DNA from: Euwallacea fornicatus
Taxonomy: Eukaryota; Arthropoda; Insecta; Coleoptera; Curculionidae
Assembly (NCBI RefSeq): GCF_040115645.1
Contig: NC_089551.1
Span: 4,836,001-4,900,000, forward strand
Direction: 5' to 3'
Length of the DNA stretch: 64,000 nucleotides
Under the pieces are notes generated by a model. It was not told where the DNA came from and made no database searches. It saw only the letters and a program-made list of their open reading frames with translations. Shown piece after piece: positions 12,177 through 24,547 of this stretch. Every line of letters begins with the position of its first letter. The first letter of the stretch is position 1. Both the position numbers and the translations under genes were made by a program.

Positions 12177-13415
12177 TGACGATGGTTCCATAAGTCCCTA
12201 CCTGACACATAAGTGGGGATTTATTGATCAAAATTTGCCTAGGTTACAAAGCCGTAACCTTAAAAAGCTTAGGAGTAAAGTTTGAGGGGGACGCATTGAT
12301 TTGTGCTTATTTCAGATATTTTTTTAACATGGAAAAAATTGTTCATCGATACGTGGTTCAACACTTTCATTTGAAAGCTCAGTCCATCCACCACCGAAGC
12401 GGAGTGAGATTCCTCTCTGGGCGAATCTGGTGGTTCGTTAACAACTTTAAAATATTGGAAGTTTAAACGCGGTCGTACGAGCTGCCAAGACGAACTTCAC
12501 AGTGGTTGATCCAATGACCATCCAGATCTGATAGACGAAGAAAATCCACAAAATTATACTGGAATGCCGTCGGCTACAGCTGCGCAAATTATCTGACACG
12601 ATAAGCATTTCAAAAAGTACTGGACATCGCATTTTAACCGAACTAATGGAAATGAGAGAGCTGTGAGCAAGATGGGTTCTTCAACTACTCACAATTGAAC
12701 AAACACGGTACCGTTAAGATGTTTCAACTAAATGCGTGGCAAAGTTTGAATTCAATGAAGCCGAGTTTTTGGGTCGATTCGTAAATATGGTTGAAGCATG
12801 GATCCATCATTTCATTTCTGAGATGAAAGAGCAGTCAAAACGATGGACTCCAACGGGAGAATCGGCTCCAAAGAAGGCGAGAACCGTTTCATCTCCAGGA
12901 AAGGTTATGATGTCAGTTTTTCGGATGCACGTCGGATAATTTTTATTGACGATTTCCCTAAAGGAAAAACAATAAACGGAGAAAATTATGTGAATTTATT
13001 GCAGCATTTGAGCGAAGAAATTTGGCAAAACCAACCGCATTTGGCGACAAGTCACCCTTGTTTCTTCGAGGCAACGCACCAATCGACGCTTCCGTCATCG
13101 CAATGGTTAAAATCAATCAACTTAGTTGGAGCTTTTTCCGCGCTCACCCTATTCGCCAGATTTAACCCCCTCAGATAATTTTCTATTTCCGAACTTGAAG
13201 AAATGGCTCGGCGGAAAGAGATTTGCTAATAACGGAGAGACGGGGTCGGAGGATGATACCTATTTTAAAACATTGGAAGTGTCCTCCTATAAACATGGCA
13301 CAGAAGACATCTCTGGGAAAACTGTCAAGGGAGACTATGTTGAGATATATAATAATATAATATTTTCTATTTTTTTTTTCAAGTGTTAGGTGAGGTACTT
13401 CTAGGACTATCCTCG
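12177..13415 (+). mobile_element. Irritans-like mariner, copy A (decayed)
   Basis: Decayed inverted repeats, GACGATGGTTCC-like at 12177 and GGACTATCCTCG ending at 13415, resemble those of copies B and C. The transposase remnant runs in several frames: HRYVVQHFHLKAQSIHHRSG, then RFVNMVEAWIHHF where mariner has TMDETW, then SAPKKARTVSSPGKVMMSVF, IIFIDDFPKGKTINGENYVN and SPYSPDLTPSDNFLFPNLKK with the third Asp intact. The motif around the second Asp is lost. No TA duplication is left at the right side. Confidence 0.85.
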
Positions 13416-15663
13416 CGCCCCACAAGTTCAGAAATTTCCCTGAAAATTACCTAACAGAGTTTTCTTCGTGTGACGCGTTAGACGGCGCCTATCGAGTGGG
13501 ACCATTTACTAACAGGAATGAGCATTGTTCGCTATCAACCCTAGCGCTAAGAATCAACAACTCTTGCCAGTTTACCGCTATCTTAATCTAACAAACGACC
13601 TTACCAGTGTAAGGCCATTTATCGAATTCGAGAAATCAATTCGACTTCGACGAAAAGAACGTATATTCTTGCTCGATAGCAACACAACGCCTTATAACAA
13701 ACCAGCCGATAAGTATTCGGAGGTTTATACGTCACGCTGTGCAGCTCAGCTACCCTCAATAAGATGTCAAGAACAGATTTTTGTGTTCTTTGTCAAATCT
13801 TTAATACTGAAGCCAATTTAACTGCCGCTGTGTTGTTACGAATAATCTTACACATGACGTTCGGCTGCAACTCTTGTGATTTGTTTCCTAACAAGCTTCA
13901 GGAAAATCGATGCTTGCATGCAAACTATTTATCGACGAATTAATCTTGAGAGCAGGGGTTGAACCCTGTGGGGGTTTAAAATGCCGCACACAATATAATT
14001 GGACTTAGGTTGCATAGCGCTTTTATCTCAATTAGTATCGCAATGAAATATGATCGAACTGGTTAAGCTTCAACCGTCAACATCTCGGTGACAAGAGATC
14101 GAGAAATTGAAATTTAAGTTTAAACATCTCGGCCAAGAAAATAACACCTAGAAGGGCCTAATAGAGGGGGATAAGAAAACTTTAAATAAAGGGTCGCTAT
14201 ACGCATTCTCCAATATATTGTCGGATTGAAGATAGGTTATATGCTCATAAAAGGGCCCCCAACCCTTCTTTCGTGCTCGACTAAGCGGACACCCCAAATA
14301 TGCGACGGCCTGATACAAACTCATTTGCTCGATTGTTGCATAATAGACCCTAACAAAGAGACCATTGTGTGTATGAAAGCTCTTAATAGCCTGATTTGGC
14401 TAGCTGATTCGGGTTTAAAAAGGTGCCAGCATTTCGAGAGCACTCTTTTTTGTTCAAGAGAAAATTCTATTTGCTTCAATATAATTTAACGTGTTGATTA
14501 TGTGTTTTCATGTAAAATGACCTAGCTTCAACGTCTCGTGCTTTCCCAGATGTCTAATTTTTACTTTTCTCAACGCCTCTACCTATCTGTGATCTTTATT
14601 TTCGCACTTGTGGCAATTAAGGTAATTGTCGTGCGTCTTTCCCAACACCTTCGTGGGATTTATGGCATTTTACACGGATCAGTTCTCACAGTACCTTTAT
14701 TTAAAATTTCCTCATAACTACACTAAATGCGAGGCAAATGACAAAGTCAACCAAGTCCAGACAGCCCTTGGGAGCCTGGACCTGGTTGATTTGAGTTTCG
14801 CCAAAATTTCTGACCTTTTCCCAATATGTCAGACTAAATCTCCAAGTTCGTTTTAAATCTTCAGATTCTTCAGAAAGAGCATTCAGTAAGTCAAGTACTG
14901 AAAATATTTACGATGGTCTTACCGCTCGGAGCATCCCACTCAGACTGGTGGGATGGATTAGAGCGGCACCCCGGGATCGCAATGACATCTCTGGGAGGCC
15001 ATCAAAAGGAAATTAGAAATGTAGAAATGCTCTTCAGGGACTGACCGATACGAAGGGAATCGCCCTTGGTCAAGTTAGAGACTGGGAGAGACGGGGCACA
15101 GAGATGCGGAGGGAAACAATGCTGCGCTGATGAGGTACCCAGGAGAGATTCCCAATCACATTTCAGCGGAATTATACCATGTCTAAGTTTTGGCTACATG
15201 TTCTGAACACATGAGTGTGGGAAAGACGGAGGACAATCAGTAGCATGTGGAAACGCCGGGGAAATTTTGCAGGTCTCAAACACATCCAAAACATCATCTT
15301 GCCGAAGAAAAAATACATCCGGAACCTCGTGGGAAAACTCACTAGAGCACCTCCTGGGAATGGAGGACAGGCTGCTCTGTAAATACTGCTGTGCGGTGTT
15401 TTTTCCCGGGCCTGCGCAAAGGATCGGCACGTCTTGGGCACCTACCTTATTGTTATGAAATGAGAGGAATGCTGACTTGAAAGGAATAGAAACCTTTCCA
15501 ACGTAAATAAGATGAGCGGTTTTGAGGAGTAGTGGAAATCCGTCAGTCATTTCCAAAATTGGAGGGCATTTTTGTAAAAATAGGGCTGGGCCAACTCCTT
15601 TGAGGGAATAGTCAATGGCCGGCCAACGTTGGGGTCTTTCAGTACTATTGAATCAAATTTATA
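13416..15663. other. No gene seen
   Basis: Intron sequence. A GC-richer patch at about 14930-15460 contains an open frame of 120 residues on the minus strand (15194-15556) and a partial one on the plus strand; neither shows a family I know. A decayed retroelement is possible. Confidence 0.4.
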
Positions 15664-16971
15664 GCGATTGTTCAATGTAACAATAGAAGACATATGAGCA
15701 TAAGAATCCGTGTTCGCAAATGTCTCCCTGAGGCTCTACGGCCTTAAGACGCTTTAAGACAGTTACGTGTGAAAATGTGTTTTTTCGAACTTTAGTACGT
15801 TATATTTGAATTTATTCGAACTTAATGACACTACAGAAGTTTTTAAAAATGTCGTCTTGAAACTTGTATGCATTAGTTAAGCCGTTTTTGCTAAATGTTT
15901 GTCATAGCCAAAACTGATTACAGAAAGTCTTGATCGTTAGTTTGATACATTCACTCGTTAATTTTGCAAATTTTAAAAAGCTCGCAAAGTTATCGGTCTG
16001 TATGGAGAATTACACCAATCCAGGATTGGCATATATGGAACAACAAATTACAGCGCAATAGCTGCTGTGCGGCTTTATCAACAACGCTGTACCACAAAGC
16101 AACATCTTGGGTACAAAACTTTTATTACAATTCATCGGCAACTTTCAGAGAGTGGTGCTTTGAAACTCAACATGCACGATACTGATGCTGAAAGGACAAT
16201 AAGCACAGATCATTTCGAGGAAGAGGTTCTTGACCCAGTTGCAAGATGAACCTTCGTCTAGCACTCGTCAACTTGCACAGGTATGGGTGCAACTCAGGTT
16301 TCCGTTTGGCGGGTATTACATGAGCAACAACTTTATCCATACTATTTACAAAAAGTCCAAAATTTGACTTCAGACTAGTGTCAGCTAAGAATTCAGTCTT
16401 ACCATTGGCAGGCGATTGCTGCAAGACGTCCTGTCGGAAGTTCTTGAAAACGTCCCATTGAATTTGATAACAAACGTGATGCAACATGACGGTACCCCTA
16501 CGCACCTTTCTGTTCAAGCTCGTCAGTATTTAAATCAGACAATACTGGATCGACAGAGGTGGTCTAGTTCCGTGGCCTCCCAAGTCACCCGATCTGACAC
16601 CTTTAGATTTCTTTCTGTGAGGACATGTAAAGTCTTTGACTTATGAAACGCCAGTGGAAAGAGAACAACACGTGGTTGCGCAAATCACTGCGGCATTTGA
16701 TGTCACTCAAACCGACGATCAAATTTTTACCCAAGATCACGGAAACCATGTACGTCGTTTAAAGAGATGCAATGGAGATCAAGGATGATATTTTGAACAA
16801 TTACTGTAGTGTTGCATACACAAATTTAAATGAAACGTACTCAACCTCGATAAAACACGTTTTTGTACATAACTGTCCTAAATCATTCTAAAGCCGTAGT
16901 GCCTTAGGGGGGCATTTCCGGACAGGGGTTCTTATGCTCAGATATTTTCTATTGTTGCACTGAACAATTCC
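15664..16971 (+). mobile_element. DDxD transposon with about 135-bp terminal inverted repeats
   Basis: Left 15664-about 15800 and right about 16840-16971 are inverted copies, sharing ATTGTTCAATGTAACAATAG / ATTGTTCAGTGCAACAATAG, GAGCATAAGAA and ACGG-CTTA blocks. TA lies at both flanks (15662-15663 and 16972-16973). The length of about 1.3 kb suits a complete but decayed element. The transposase remnant is listed separately. Confidence 0.85.
16002..16809 (+). pseudogene. Decayed DDxD transposase inside the 15664-16971 element
   Basis: The N-terminus reads MENYTNPGLAYMEQQ, then RLYQQRCTTKQHLG and FITIHRQLSESGALKLN, the domain that precedes these transposases in insects (an RLY...FP.R...F...QLxExG pattern). 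STRQLAQ and YYMSNN follow. Then LLQDVLSEVLENVPLN and MQHDGTPTHLSVQARQYLN carry the second Asp, with a damaged SPDLTPLDFFL region, and the tail ends YFEQLL. The middle with the first Asp is deleted near 16380-16410. Confidence 0.75.
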
Positions 16972-19668
16972 TAGAAGTTTGATCCCGCAGTTCTAACACG
17001 CCCTGTAGATAGCTGAAACAGTCGCAAATCGTGCCTTTTTTTACTTGAGAAAAACACCTGAAATTAACCTCATTATGTTCGTGGATGAAAATAAAAAACA
17101 TTTCCTCGGGGAAATATCCATCCTTAAGATTAATAACAAATATTTGAACACACGCACCCTTTGTGCAGGCCTCTAATGAAAGCGACTGATGTAAATCAAA
17201 GGTATTTGATCTCCGAGAAATGTGGGGATTTTTTCAACTAATTTTCAAATCCTAAAAGGGGTGGTACCACTCGTGGGCGTTTTGGAAGTTGAACGAAATA
17301 TATTAATTTCTATTGGAATTTTCGGAGAGCTCAGAATTTGAGTTTCTTTTTTTCATATGCCGACCTAGGGGCCGTTAACACGACACTATTCTTCAATTAA
17401 GAAAAAGCGCGGTAATAATACTACGGCTGTTCTGAAGGCGTCGTAGGCCAATCGCAAAGCAGTGAGGAATAAACTAGGTAGAGCGACCAGAGAAAGAGAT
17501 GCTTGGTTTCATCTAGACACAAGATTCATCACGACTATTTAATTTATCAAAATAAAAAACGACAAGAAACCTACAATTACTCTTAAGGAAAAACCCCCGT
17601 CGTTGTGAGATTAGGGATCAACACACCCAATATAAATGGTAAAATTTGACACGGATCGCATTACTAAATGAACATGTAAGTGTGAGAACCGAGACACATG
17701 GAAAGCAACCGTCCAGAAAATTCGTTTGTCGGAGAAAATAGACCCCGGTTTTTGTAAGACAAATGATGTGGGGTGATGTGTATCCATACTAATATGCCCC
17801 TCTTGCTTTTGCCATTTACGAAGGCTTATTGGGCTGTAAACAATTAGCCATCGTTTATGGCGCTCGGGGTGTTTTTGCCACACTTTTATACTCGATTAGG
17901 CCATTTAGTTTTATTGTGGGGGTGAAATTAGGAGAGTTAACTTACAGGGAGAAAACAGTTTTATCAAAGGAATTAATGTGGGTGATGTGTGTAGAGTAAA
18001 TTTTCACATGCGGGACGTAACAATCTGACCCTAATCCCAGTTCGAAGTTATTCGCTCACAAAGGAAAACTCCAACTAGAAACTCCTAAAAGTGATAATAA
18101 AATTGCATGTCTGTTGTAAGTCTCTCGGAAATAGAAAAATCTGTGGAAGAAAGTTTCAATAACGTTGGTCCACAGCCCTAAAGGAAACCGGTAATTTTAC
18201 ATTTATTTGTCAAGATATTGCACGGCACGGTAAGCCGCACAGTGCAAAAGTGCTGTCGAACGTGAATGATGAGTTCATCATTCCCGCCTCGGGCTCACGT
18301 GAATCCACGAGTTCGTTTTCGTCGCGAACCAATTTCACCGATTGGAATTCATTTTTGATTGTAAACAAAAACGTTTCCCATAATAGAATTTCCGCGCACA
18401 TTTCCCACTAATAGAATCCAAAAGTCGAATGCGACCGAGAGGTGCATGATGTGGCCCGTCACTACAACCACTGCAACGTGCCAGCGGAAGGTGGTTTTTT
18501 GATGTTAGACGATCGAAATTTCGATTCGAAAAATGAAAAATTTTGCGTCACCATCGGAAATAAACTTAGGAAGTTGTATCAAAAGAGCATTAATACAGAC
18601 GCATTCGAGGGCTGAAGTATCAAGTAATTGCCTTATTGAAAGAATAGTAATTAGAAGATAATCCCTTTACCCCACTAGGGCTGAGAAAATAATTACTCAT
18701 CCGCAACGTAATCATCTCATAAACGTTCCATTATGTACGCTGTACCGTTCCGACCAAAATAAATTGTATGCTCGTAACAGTCTTATTAAAATCTTGATTA
18801 ATAACCACTAAATTGAGTGTTAAATTCATTACACAAAGTGAATAAATTGAAGATTAATTAACCATTGATAATTTAAACTCGCTAGTCCGTGGCTTAACGA
18901 GGTTAAAATTTGCATTTGAGGACGGAAAGCACTTTAGCAAGCACAAACACGATTAGGAGGGGCGACGCAATCGCCGCCGCTTAGAAAAATATTAAAAGCG
19001 AAACATTATTGGTGCCTTCATATCCAACGAAATTTGATTTTCACTCATTAGAAAAGGCTCCAAGAATGTCGTTAAGGCAATAATCCGCTCTGCATTTTTA
19101 ATTATTAAGGCAAAATAGCTTTTTTAACGAAGTCAATTTTAATGGCGCTCTTCCGTCATTCTGCGACCGTTCTGAATAAATTCGTTATCACAACTTTCTG
19201 CCGGGTTGGCAAAATTGTGTTTTGATATTACAAAAAGCAGGAAAAATGATAGTTTCCAGGTCTGGCTACCGCCATTGTTAAACCGTAAACATAATGCGTA
19301 TTTCGAGGATCGAGGCTTCGATTCGCTGATTGCTTTTTCCTTGATAATTTGACTCGACAAGGACCTGTTTATTTGATTTGCGAAAATTGAAGCCTATAAA
19401 TTCCAGCTTTTCGGCTTAATGCACTTTACCCCTTGAAGTCGGCATTCAAGTGAAATGCAGGCGCGCAATAAAGGATTGCAGCCGTGCCGTTCCTCCAAAT
19501 GCGCATCTTATAATAGTATCTTATACACCAAGGCTGTGAAGTGTATTATTATGACCGGAACGTTCAGTTTAAATACTGAAGCCCGCAACGCCGAGGGATC
19601 TGACAGTAAAGACTTTAAGTTTTTCACAACCGCGGCGAGTATGCGAGTTTTTTCATTACCAAACACAC
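16972..19668. other. No gene seen; TE-poor part of intron 2
   Basis: No transposon or coding signal. The sub-region about 18620-19100 has dispersed TAATTA/ATTAATTA homeodomain-type sites and GC-rich patches (for example GGGGCGACGCAATCGCCGCC near 18960), as expected of intronic cis-regulatory DNA. That is inference only. Confidence 0.4.
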
Positions 19669-21094
19669 TGACTTTCAAAAAAACCGCAACACCAAGAAGA
19701 ACGCATTGTATGTATTTGAAGTTTTGGCATGATTTTAGACTTTTAAAAGAAAAAAAATGAAAAAAATTTCAAGTTCGTATTTTAATGCGATATGAAGTTT
19801 TTCTTTACTTTTTTATCTGTGACGATCGTTCTTTTTGCAATTTTGTTACAGGCGGATAGCGATAAAGGTATTATTGTTAGTACCATATGGAATGTGTGGT
19901 AGTGCAAAATGCGTCGTGTACCCCAAATGCAGTTTATCGGCAGTTAACTCCCTTTGAAAGAGGAAGAACTGTTGGTATGCATGAGGCAGGTTTACCTTTC
20001 CGCGAAATTGCACGTAGATTGGATCGAAACGCATCAACAGTGCTAAGAGCTTGGAGAGATTGGTCTAACGAAGGGTCAGTAAATCGTCATCGTGGTAGTG
20101 GCCGTCCAAGAACGACGAACCAACGCGAAGACCGGCGACTTCGTCGTTCAGCGACAGACGCCCCGTTTGAAACAATTCCGTCTCTTGGTGCTGACTGGGT
20201 AGCCACCCTAAATCGAAGGGTCTCCCTTAGTACGATGTATCGCAGAATTCGAAGTTTTGGACTAAATTCATATCGTCCTATGCGTCGGCTTCCATTATCA
20301 CGAAACTACAGGGTGGCCCGACTGGAGTGGTGTCGTCTGAAAGTGCAATGGGTCGATGAGTGGAGAAGAATCGTATTCAGTGATGAGAGCAGATTTTGTT
20401 TATGGCGAACTGATGGACGGTTACGTGTTAGAAGGTGCAGAGGAGAGCGATTAAATTTGAACTTTTTGGAAAGGCGTCATTCTGGTTTAACACCAGGGTG
20501 TCATGGTTTGGGGTGCCGTCCAGTATGGTAGTCGGTCTCCTCTTGCTTTCATTTATGATAGGTTAAATGCTCAGAGGTACATTAATAGTGTCTTAAAACC
20601 GGTTTTTGTATCATACATCCACGACTATCCTGGAAGCACATTTCAACAGGATAATGCGCGACCACATGTAGCCAACGATACTTTGAGGTATTTGGAAGCT
20701 GAAACTTTGGATAGTTTGCCTTGGCCAGCTCGGTCTCCAGATTTGTCCCCAATAGAGCATGTATGGGATATAATGGGTCGGAGACTTCAACGTTTAGCTC
20801 GCTCTCCAGAGACCATAGATGAACTCCGCGAGCAGGTGCAGATTGCCTGGGATACAATACCACAGGAAGATATTGACAATCTAATTTTAAGCATGCCACG
20901 TCGCTTACAGGATTGTATTAATTTATGAGGAGATACCACCCATTATTAAATTATTATTAAATTTTTTCACTTATTCACAATAATTTTCTTTTGACATTTT
21001 GATCGTTTTTATCTCTTATCCGACCCAACGTAATGCCAGAATTTCAAACGTGTACGATGTGTTCTTCTTGGTGTTGCGGTTTTTTTGAAAGTCA
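19669..21094 (+). mobile_element. Tc1-like element, family C, with clean inverted repeats
   Basis: Inverted repeats are about 37 bases and nearly perfect: TGACTTTCAAAAAAACCGCA at 19669 and the same read backwards from 21094, continuing ACACCAAGAAGAAC. The right flank is ATATA; the left flank CAC suggests a mutated TA duplication. Low divergence between the ends and a nearly open transposase mark a fairly young copy. Confidence 0.9.
19887..20928 (+). pseudogene. Tc1-like transposase with one apparent frameshift
   Basis: A DDE transposase that would excise and insert its element at TA. It has an N-terminal paired-type helix-turn-helix (LPFREIARRLDRNASTVLRA), a GRPRTT hook-like motif, FSDESRF with the first Asp, QQDNARPH with the second, and SPDLSPIEHVWD with Glu. 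Exactly 34 residues separate the second Asp and the Glu (DD34E). The reading frame shifts once near 20497, between TPG and MVWGAVQYG, where Tc1 proteins normally have G-VMVWG; one extra base would explain it. There are no stop codons otherwise. The true start may lie slightly after the first ATG. The stop is at 20926-20928. Confidence 0.9.
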
Positions 21095-21201
21095 ATATAT
21101 AACCACGCCTAATGAAATTACGAGTAGCTCGCCTAAATCAACATCAAGTAAATCTGATGCACCGAGGAAATTTAAATTATCTACCTCTCCACCTCCTCCC
21201 T

Positions 21202-21782
21202 TAACTTTTTAATATATTTTTTTAATTCAAAAGTAGCATAAATAGGCCAAAAAATACTAACTTCAGACGTTTTTATTATTTTTTTAAAGTTGCTTACGTC
21301 ACCGCTAGCGCAAAATCGCCGAATTTTCAAAATTGAAACGCGGGTCAAGTGACATCTCAAATTAAAGGTCTTTGAAAACTACATTCAGTGGTGGATTGCG
21401 ATTCAAAATCTATCGATTCGTTTTTAACAAAAAATCGATAGAGTTTTCAAATGCGATACAAACTCAGTTACCTAGTGCGCAAACAATTAAAAAAATTATT
21501 TGTTGACAGGAAATTGGTTTATTGTCAATTTTGGGCTCCCAGGCGTTAATAAAAAAGGACCAAAGGATAGATTAAAATATCCATAGACTGAATCCCAATA
21601 CACCATTAAATGTAGTTTCGAAAGACTTTTGATTTGAGGTGTCACTTGACCCATGTTTCAATATAAAAAAAACGGCGAGTTTGCGACACCAGTGACGTAC
21701 GCAACATCAAAAAGAATCAACAACCATTAAAAAATGGTATTTTTGATCTAATTCGAAGCTGCTTTTAAATTTTAAAACGTTA
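21202..21782. repeat. Foldback: about 240-bp inverted arms, short loop
   Basis: Left arm 21202-about 21440 and right arm about 21560-21782 are inverted copies, with blocks GGGTCAAGTGACATCTCAAA / GGGTCAAGTGACACCTCAAA, TACGTCAC and ACTACATTCAGTGGTG / ACTACATTTAATGGTG. No CAGGGTG-type terminus is seen, so this is a different family from the other foldbacks. No coding sequence. Confidence 0.8.
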
Positions 21783-22306
21783 CAGTTCGTCAAAAAGTCA
21801 ACAGAGGCGAGACAATTTAGACTCGCACGGTATAAAAAGAAAATGCGTTTCGAATCAACGGTGATGTTTCATGCAGCAACGATGACATTTTAATTGGCAA
21901 CCGTAAACACCGCAACATTTAGGACTATGACGATATTATGCCCCATTATGTTGCTAAGTAAATAATGCGTCATATACCGTGTGACCCATTTAAAATGAAA
22001 AGACTCCTGTAACTTTTACATTTATAAATGAACTTCAAAGGACCAAGGTTCAACGCCCAGCGACCTTCATTACCAAGTTACTCGCTTTGAAAGTAAGATG
22101 GAAAAAAAAGTATCTCTGTTGTAAGTTTCAGACAGTTACTACGATGACGATGAAAGTTGGACGATTTAAATGACTCGTCCTGCTTATTTTCATATGTAAA
22201 CAGGTATATCATATGTATCCTTGCATAGGGGGGGTTAAAATTTCTCGTTTAAACACAGTTATTTCCTTCGTGAGTGGACGAAATCAGTATGTTTATATAT
22301 TATATA

Positions 22307-23498
22307 CAGGGTGTCCGCGAATTGCGTGGCCAAAATGATATCGCAGATTATTTAAGTAAAAATAAGTCGATTTAACTAAATTTGCCTCAGTCCAAAAGTT
22401 GATAATCACGGAGTTACAGGGTGTTAAAGTTGAAAAAATAAGTCGCATTTTATTTAATGTCTTTCGATTCCTTTGAGGTAATTTCCCGAAATTTCGTATC
22501 TGAGGGTGTTTTAGAACGCGAAATTCAAATTTATTTAACATTTAGTTGTATTTTCTAGAGGGCACCACAAGCGACCATTAGGACACATTTAAACCTCTGT
22601 AACTTTTTTGTGCCATAGTGTATGTTATTTTGGCATTGAAAAATCTTCTTTCCTACCGTTTATACTTGGAAAAGGTATACTTTATTGAAGTCGCTAGAAG
22701 CAACGGTTTCTGAGAAAAACGCATAATTCTAAGAATTGGAGGCAAGAATAAGTCATGAAGCGGAATTATTGAATAGTACTTCTGAAATGTTGTTCAGAGT
22801 ATAATATAATTTCTTAAAAAGAATTAACTTGTGCATACAGGAAAATGGTGAACATTTTGAACATTTACTGTGATAGCAAATTAAATGAAAAAAAAATTAA
22901 ATCAAAAACTTACATAAGTTAATTTAATTAATTAGTTAATTTTATTTCTCCTTGTTGTTGTTTCTTTGTTAATTATTATTTATGTTTTATCTTTATTAAT
23001 AATTGTTTTTGAAAAACTTGAACAATTTTTTTTTGAACGGGAAATAATTTTAAGTTAATTTACATACATCATCAGCTTTACATGGGTTTTTCTCAGAAAC
23101 CGTTGCTTCTAGCGACTTGAATAAAGTATACCTTTTCCAAGTATAAACGGTAGGAAAGAAGATTTTTCAATGCCAAAATAACATACACTATGGCACAAAA
23201 AAGTTACAGAGGTTTAAATGTGTCCTAATGGTCGCTTGTGGTGCCCTCTAGAAAATACAACTAAATGTTAAATAAATTTGAATTTTGCATTCTAAAACAC
23301 CCTCAGATACGAAATTGCGGGAAATTAGCTCAAAGGAATCGAAAGACATTAAAGAAAATGCGACTTATTTTTTCAACTTTAACACCCTGTAACTCCGTGA
23401 TTATCAACTTTTGGACTGAGGCAAATTTAGTTAAATCGACTTATTTTTACTTAAATAATCTGCGGTATCATTTTGGCCACGCAATTCGAGGCACCCTG
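22307..23498. mobile_element. Young foldback element with nearly identical 418-bp arms
   Basis: Left arm 22307-22724 and right arm 23082-23498 are inverted copies with roughly a dozen differences by eye (about 97 % identity). Termini are CAGGGTGTCCGCGAATTGCG and CAGGGTGCCTCGAATTGCG, flanked by TA on both sides. A second internal TACAGGGTG motif occurs in each arm near 22415 and 23390. The loop holds a short transposase C-terminal remnant. As part of Rx pre-mRNA the arms would pair into a long double-stranded hairpin. Confidence 0.95.
22739..22873 (+). pseudogene. Transposase C-terminal remnant in the foldback loop
   Basis: One frame of 45 codons including a stop reads EARISHEAELLNSTSEMLFR, one internal TAA, then FLKRINLCIQENGEHFEHLL and TGA. 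The ending is the C-terminal signature of insect DDxD transposases (…LCIExNGGHFEHLL). It shows that the element is an internal-deletion derivative of a coding transposon. Confidence 0.8.
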
Positions 23499-23566
23499 TA
23501 TAACTCATCTTTACTCTCAAGGGAACGGCCTATCGACGATTTGGTCTTTCTACCCCTGTTGTAGAA

Positions 23567-24244
23567 TTATTCTATTTTGCTAACATATTTCACTAGAACG
23601 AGAAGAATTATCGAAAACATGGCAGTACAAAGATCAAAAGGAAACGTAGAAGAGCTCTGTTGCCAACAGTACTTTAGTAGGGGTTTTGACGAAAGATGGA
23701 ATTTTGCTTGTTTCATCTGTCCTGCCAGACCAAGTGGGTTCAGTATCGTCCAATTGTGAGGGTTGTCTTTCCATTTGGCCTGCAGCTGTAGTAGTCTTCC
23801 AGTTATTCTTGTCATGTGCGTACGTCCATACAGTAATTGGTTTGATGGGTGGTGTAGTGGGTTTCCAGGGTGTCTGATCTTGGTGATCGGCCTAAGTGTA
23901 ATCTGTTCTGTTGTTTGTACGTATCGTTTGGCTCTGTTTGTTGCATGGGCCCTTAACTCGTGACCGTAATCCAATAATGGTCTGCACATAGCTTTGTATA
24001 TTTTGGTGGTATCCCCTGTACTGGTTCCCTTGTCTTTGTAGGTTCACGACCGAAATTGTCTCCTCCTTCTGACAATTTCTGTTCTCATGTTCTGTATATG
24101 TTTAGTGAACTTTAGTTTTTTGCCGATTGTTCCTTCTAAGTATTTTAAGTCATCGCTTGACTCCGTTATATGATCACCTAGCGTTATTGTAAGTGAGTTT
24201 GGTTTAATTTGATGCAGTTCTTTCATATACCTTGATTTCTTCAT
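23567..24244 (-). pseudogene. Jockey-like reverse transcriptase, C-terminal fragment
   Basis: A single minus-strand frame of 226 codons with one internal stop (TGA at 24044-24046) reads SDDLKYLEGTIGKKLKFTKH, IQNMRTEIV, then KIYKAMCRPLLDYGHEL, QITLRPITKIRHPGNPLHH and PSNQLL. These are the post-catalytic thumb segments of Jockey-clade RT (YLGxxxDxKLxFxxHI, IYKxxxRPxxxYG, QxxxLRxIxxxPWxxxN). The fragment is 5'-truncated close to the foldback at 24252. A second, more decayed copy of the same family is at 47160-47665. Confidence 0.8.
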
Positions 24245-24547
24245 AACTCTCGTACAACAAAGACATATTTTGCTTTAGTCGATATCTTGTACCGCTTTTG
24301 AAAAAATCTCGTTTTATCATCAACACGCACCACACACGCCAACAATTTCAAATAAAATAATATTGCAGTTTATTATAACAAATGGCTAATGTTATCAAAA
24401 ATGTTAATGTCTACATTCTAGGCCATCAACATTAGTTATTTTATTATTTGATATGCATCTAATGCTGCGACTTATGCAAGGTCGAAGCTGCTGTGTTGCA
24501 GTCCATAATGCCCATCACAAACATTATTGATATCTTCAGCTGTAATA

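Noticed and set aside
15194..15556. 120-residue open frame on the minus strand in a GC-richer patch
   Set aside because: Looks protein-like but I could not match it to any host or transposon family.
22293..23564. Two nearly identical open frames of 82 and 99 residues facing each other (22293-22541 minus, 23265-23564 plus)
   Set aside because: They are the same non-coding arm of the foldback read in each copy; the similarity comes from the inverted repeat, not from protein conservation.
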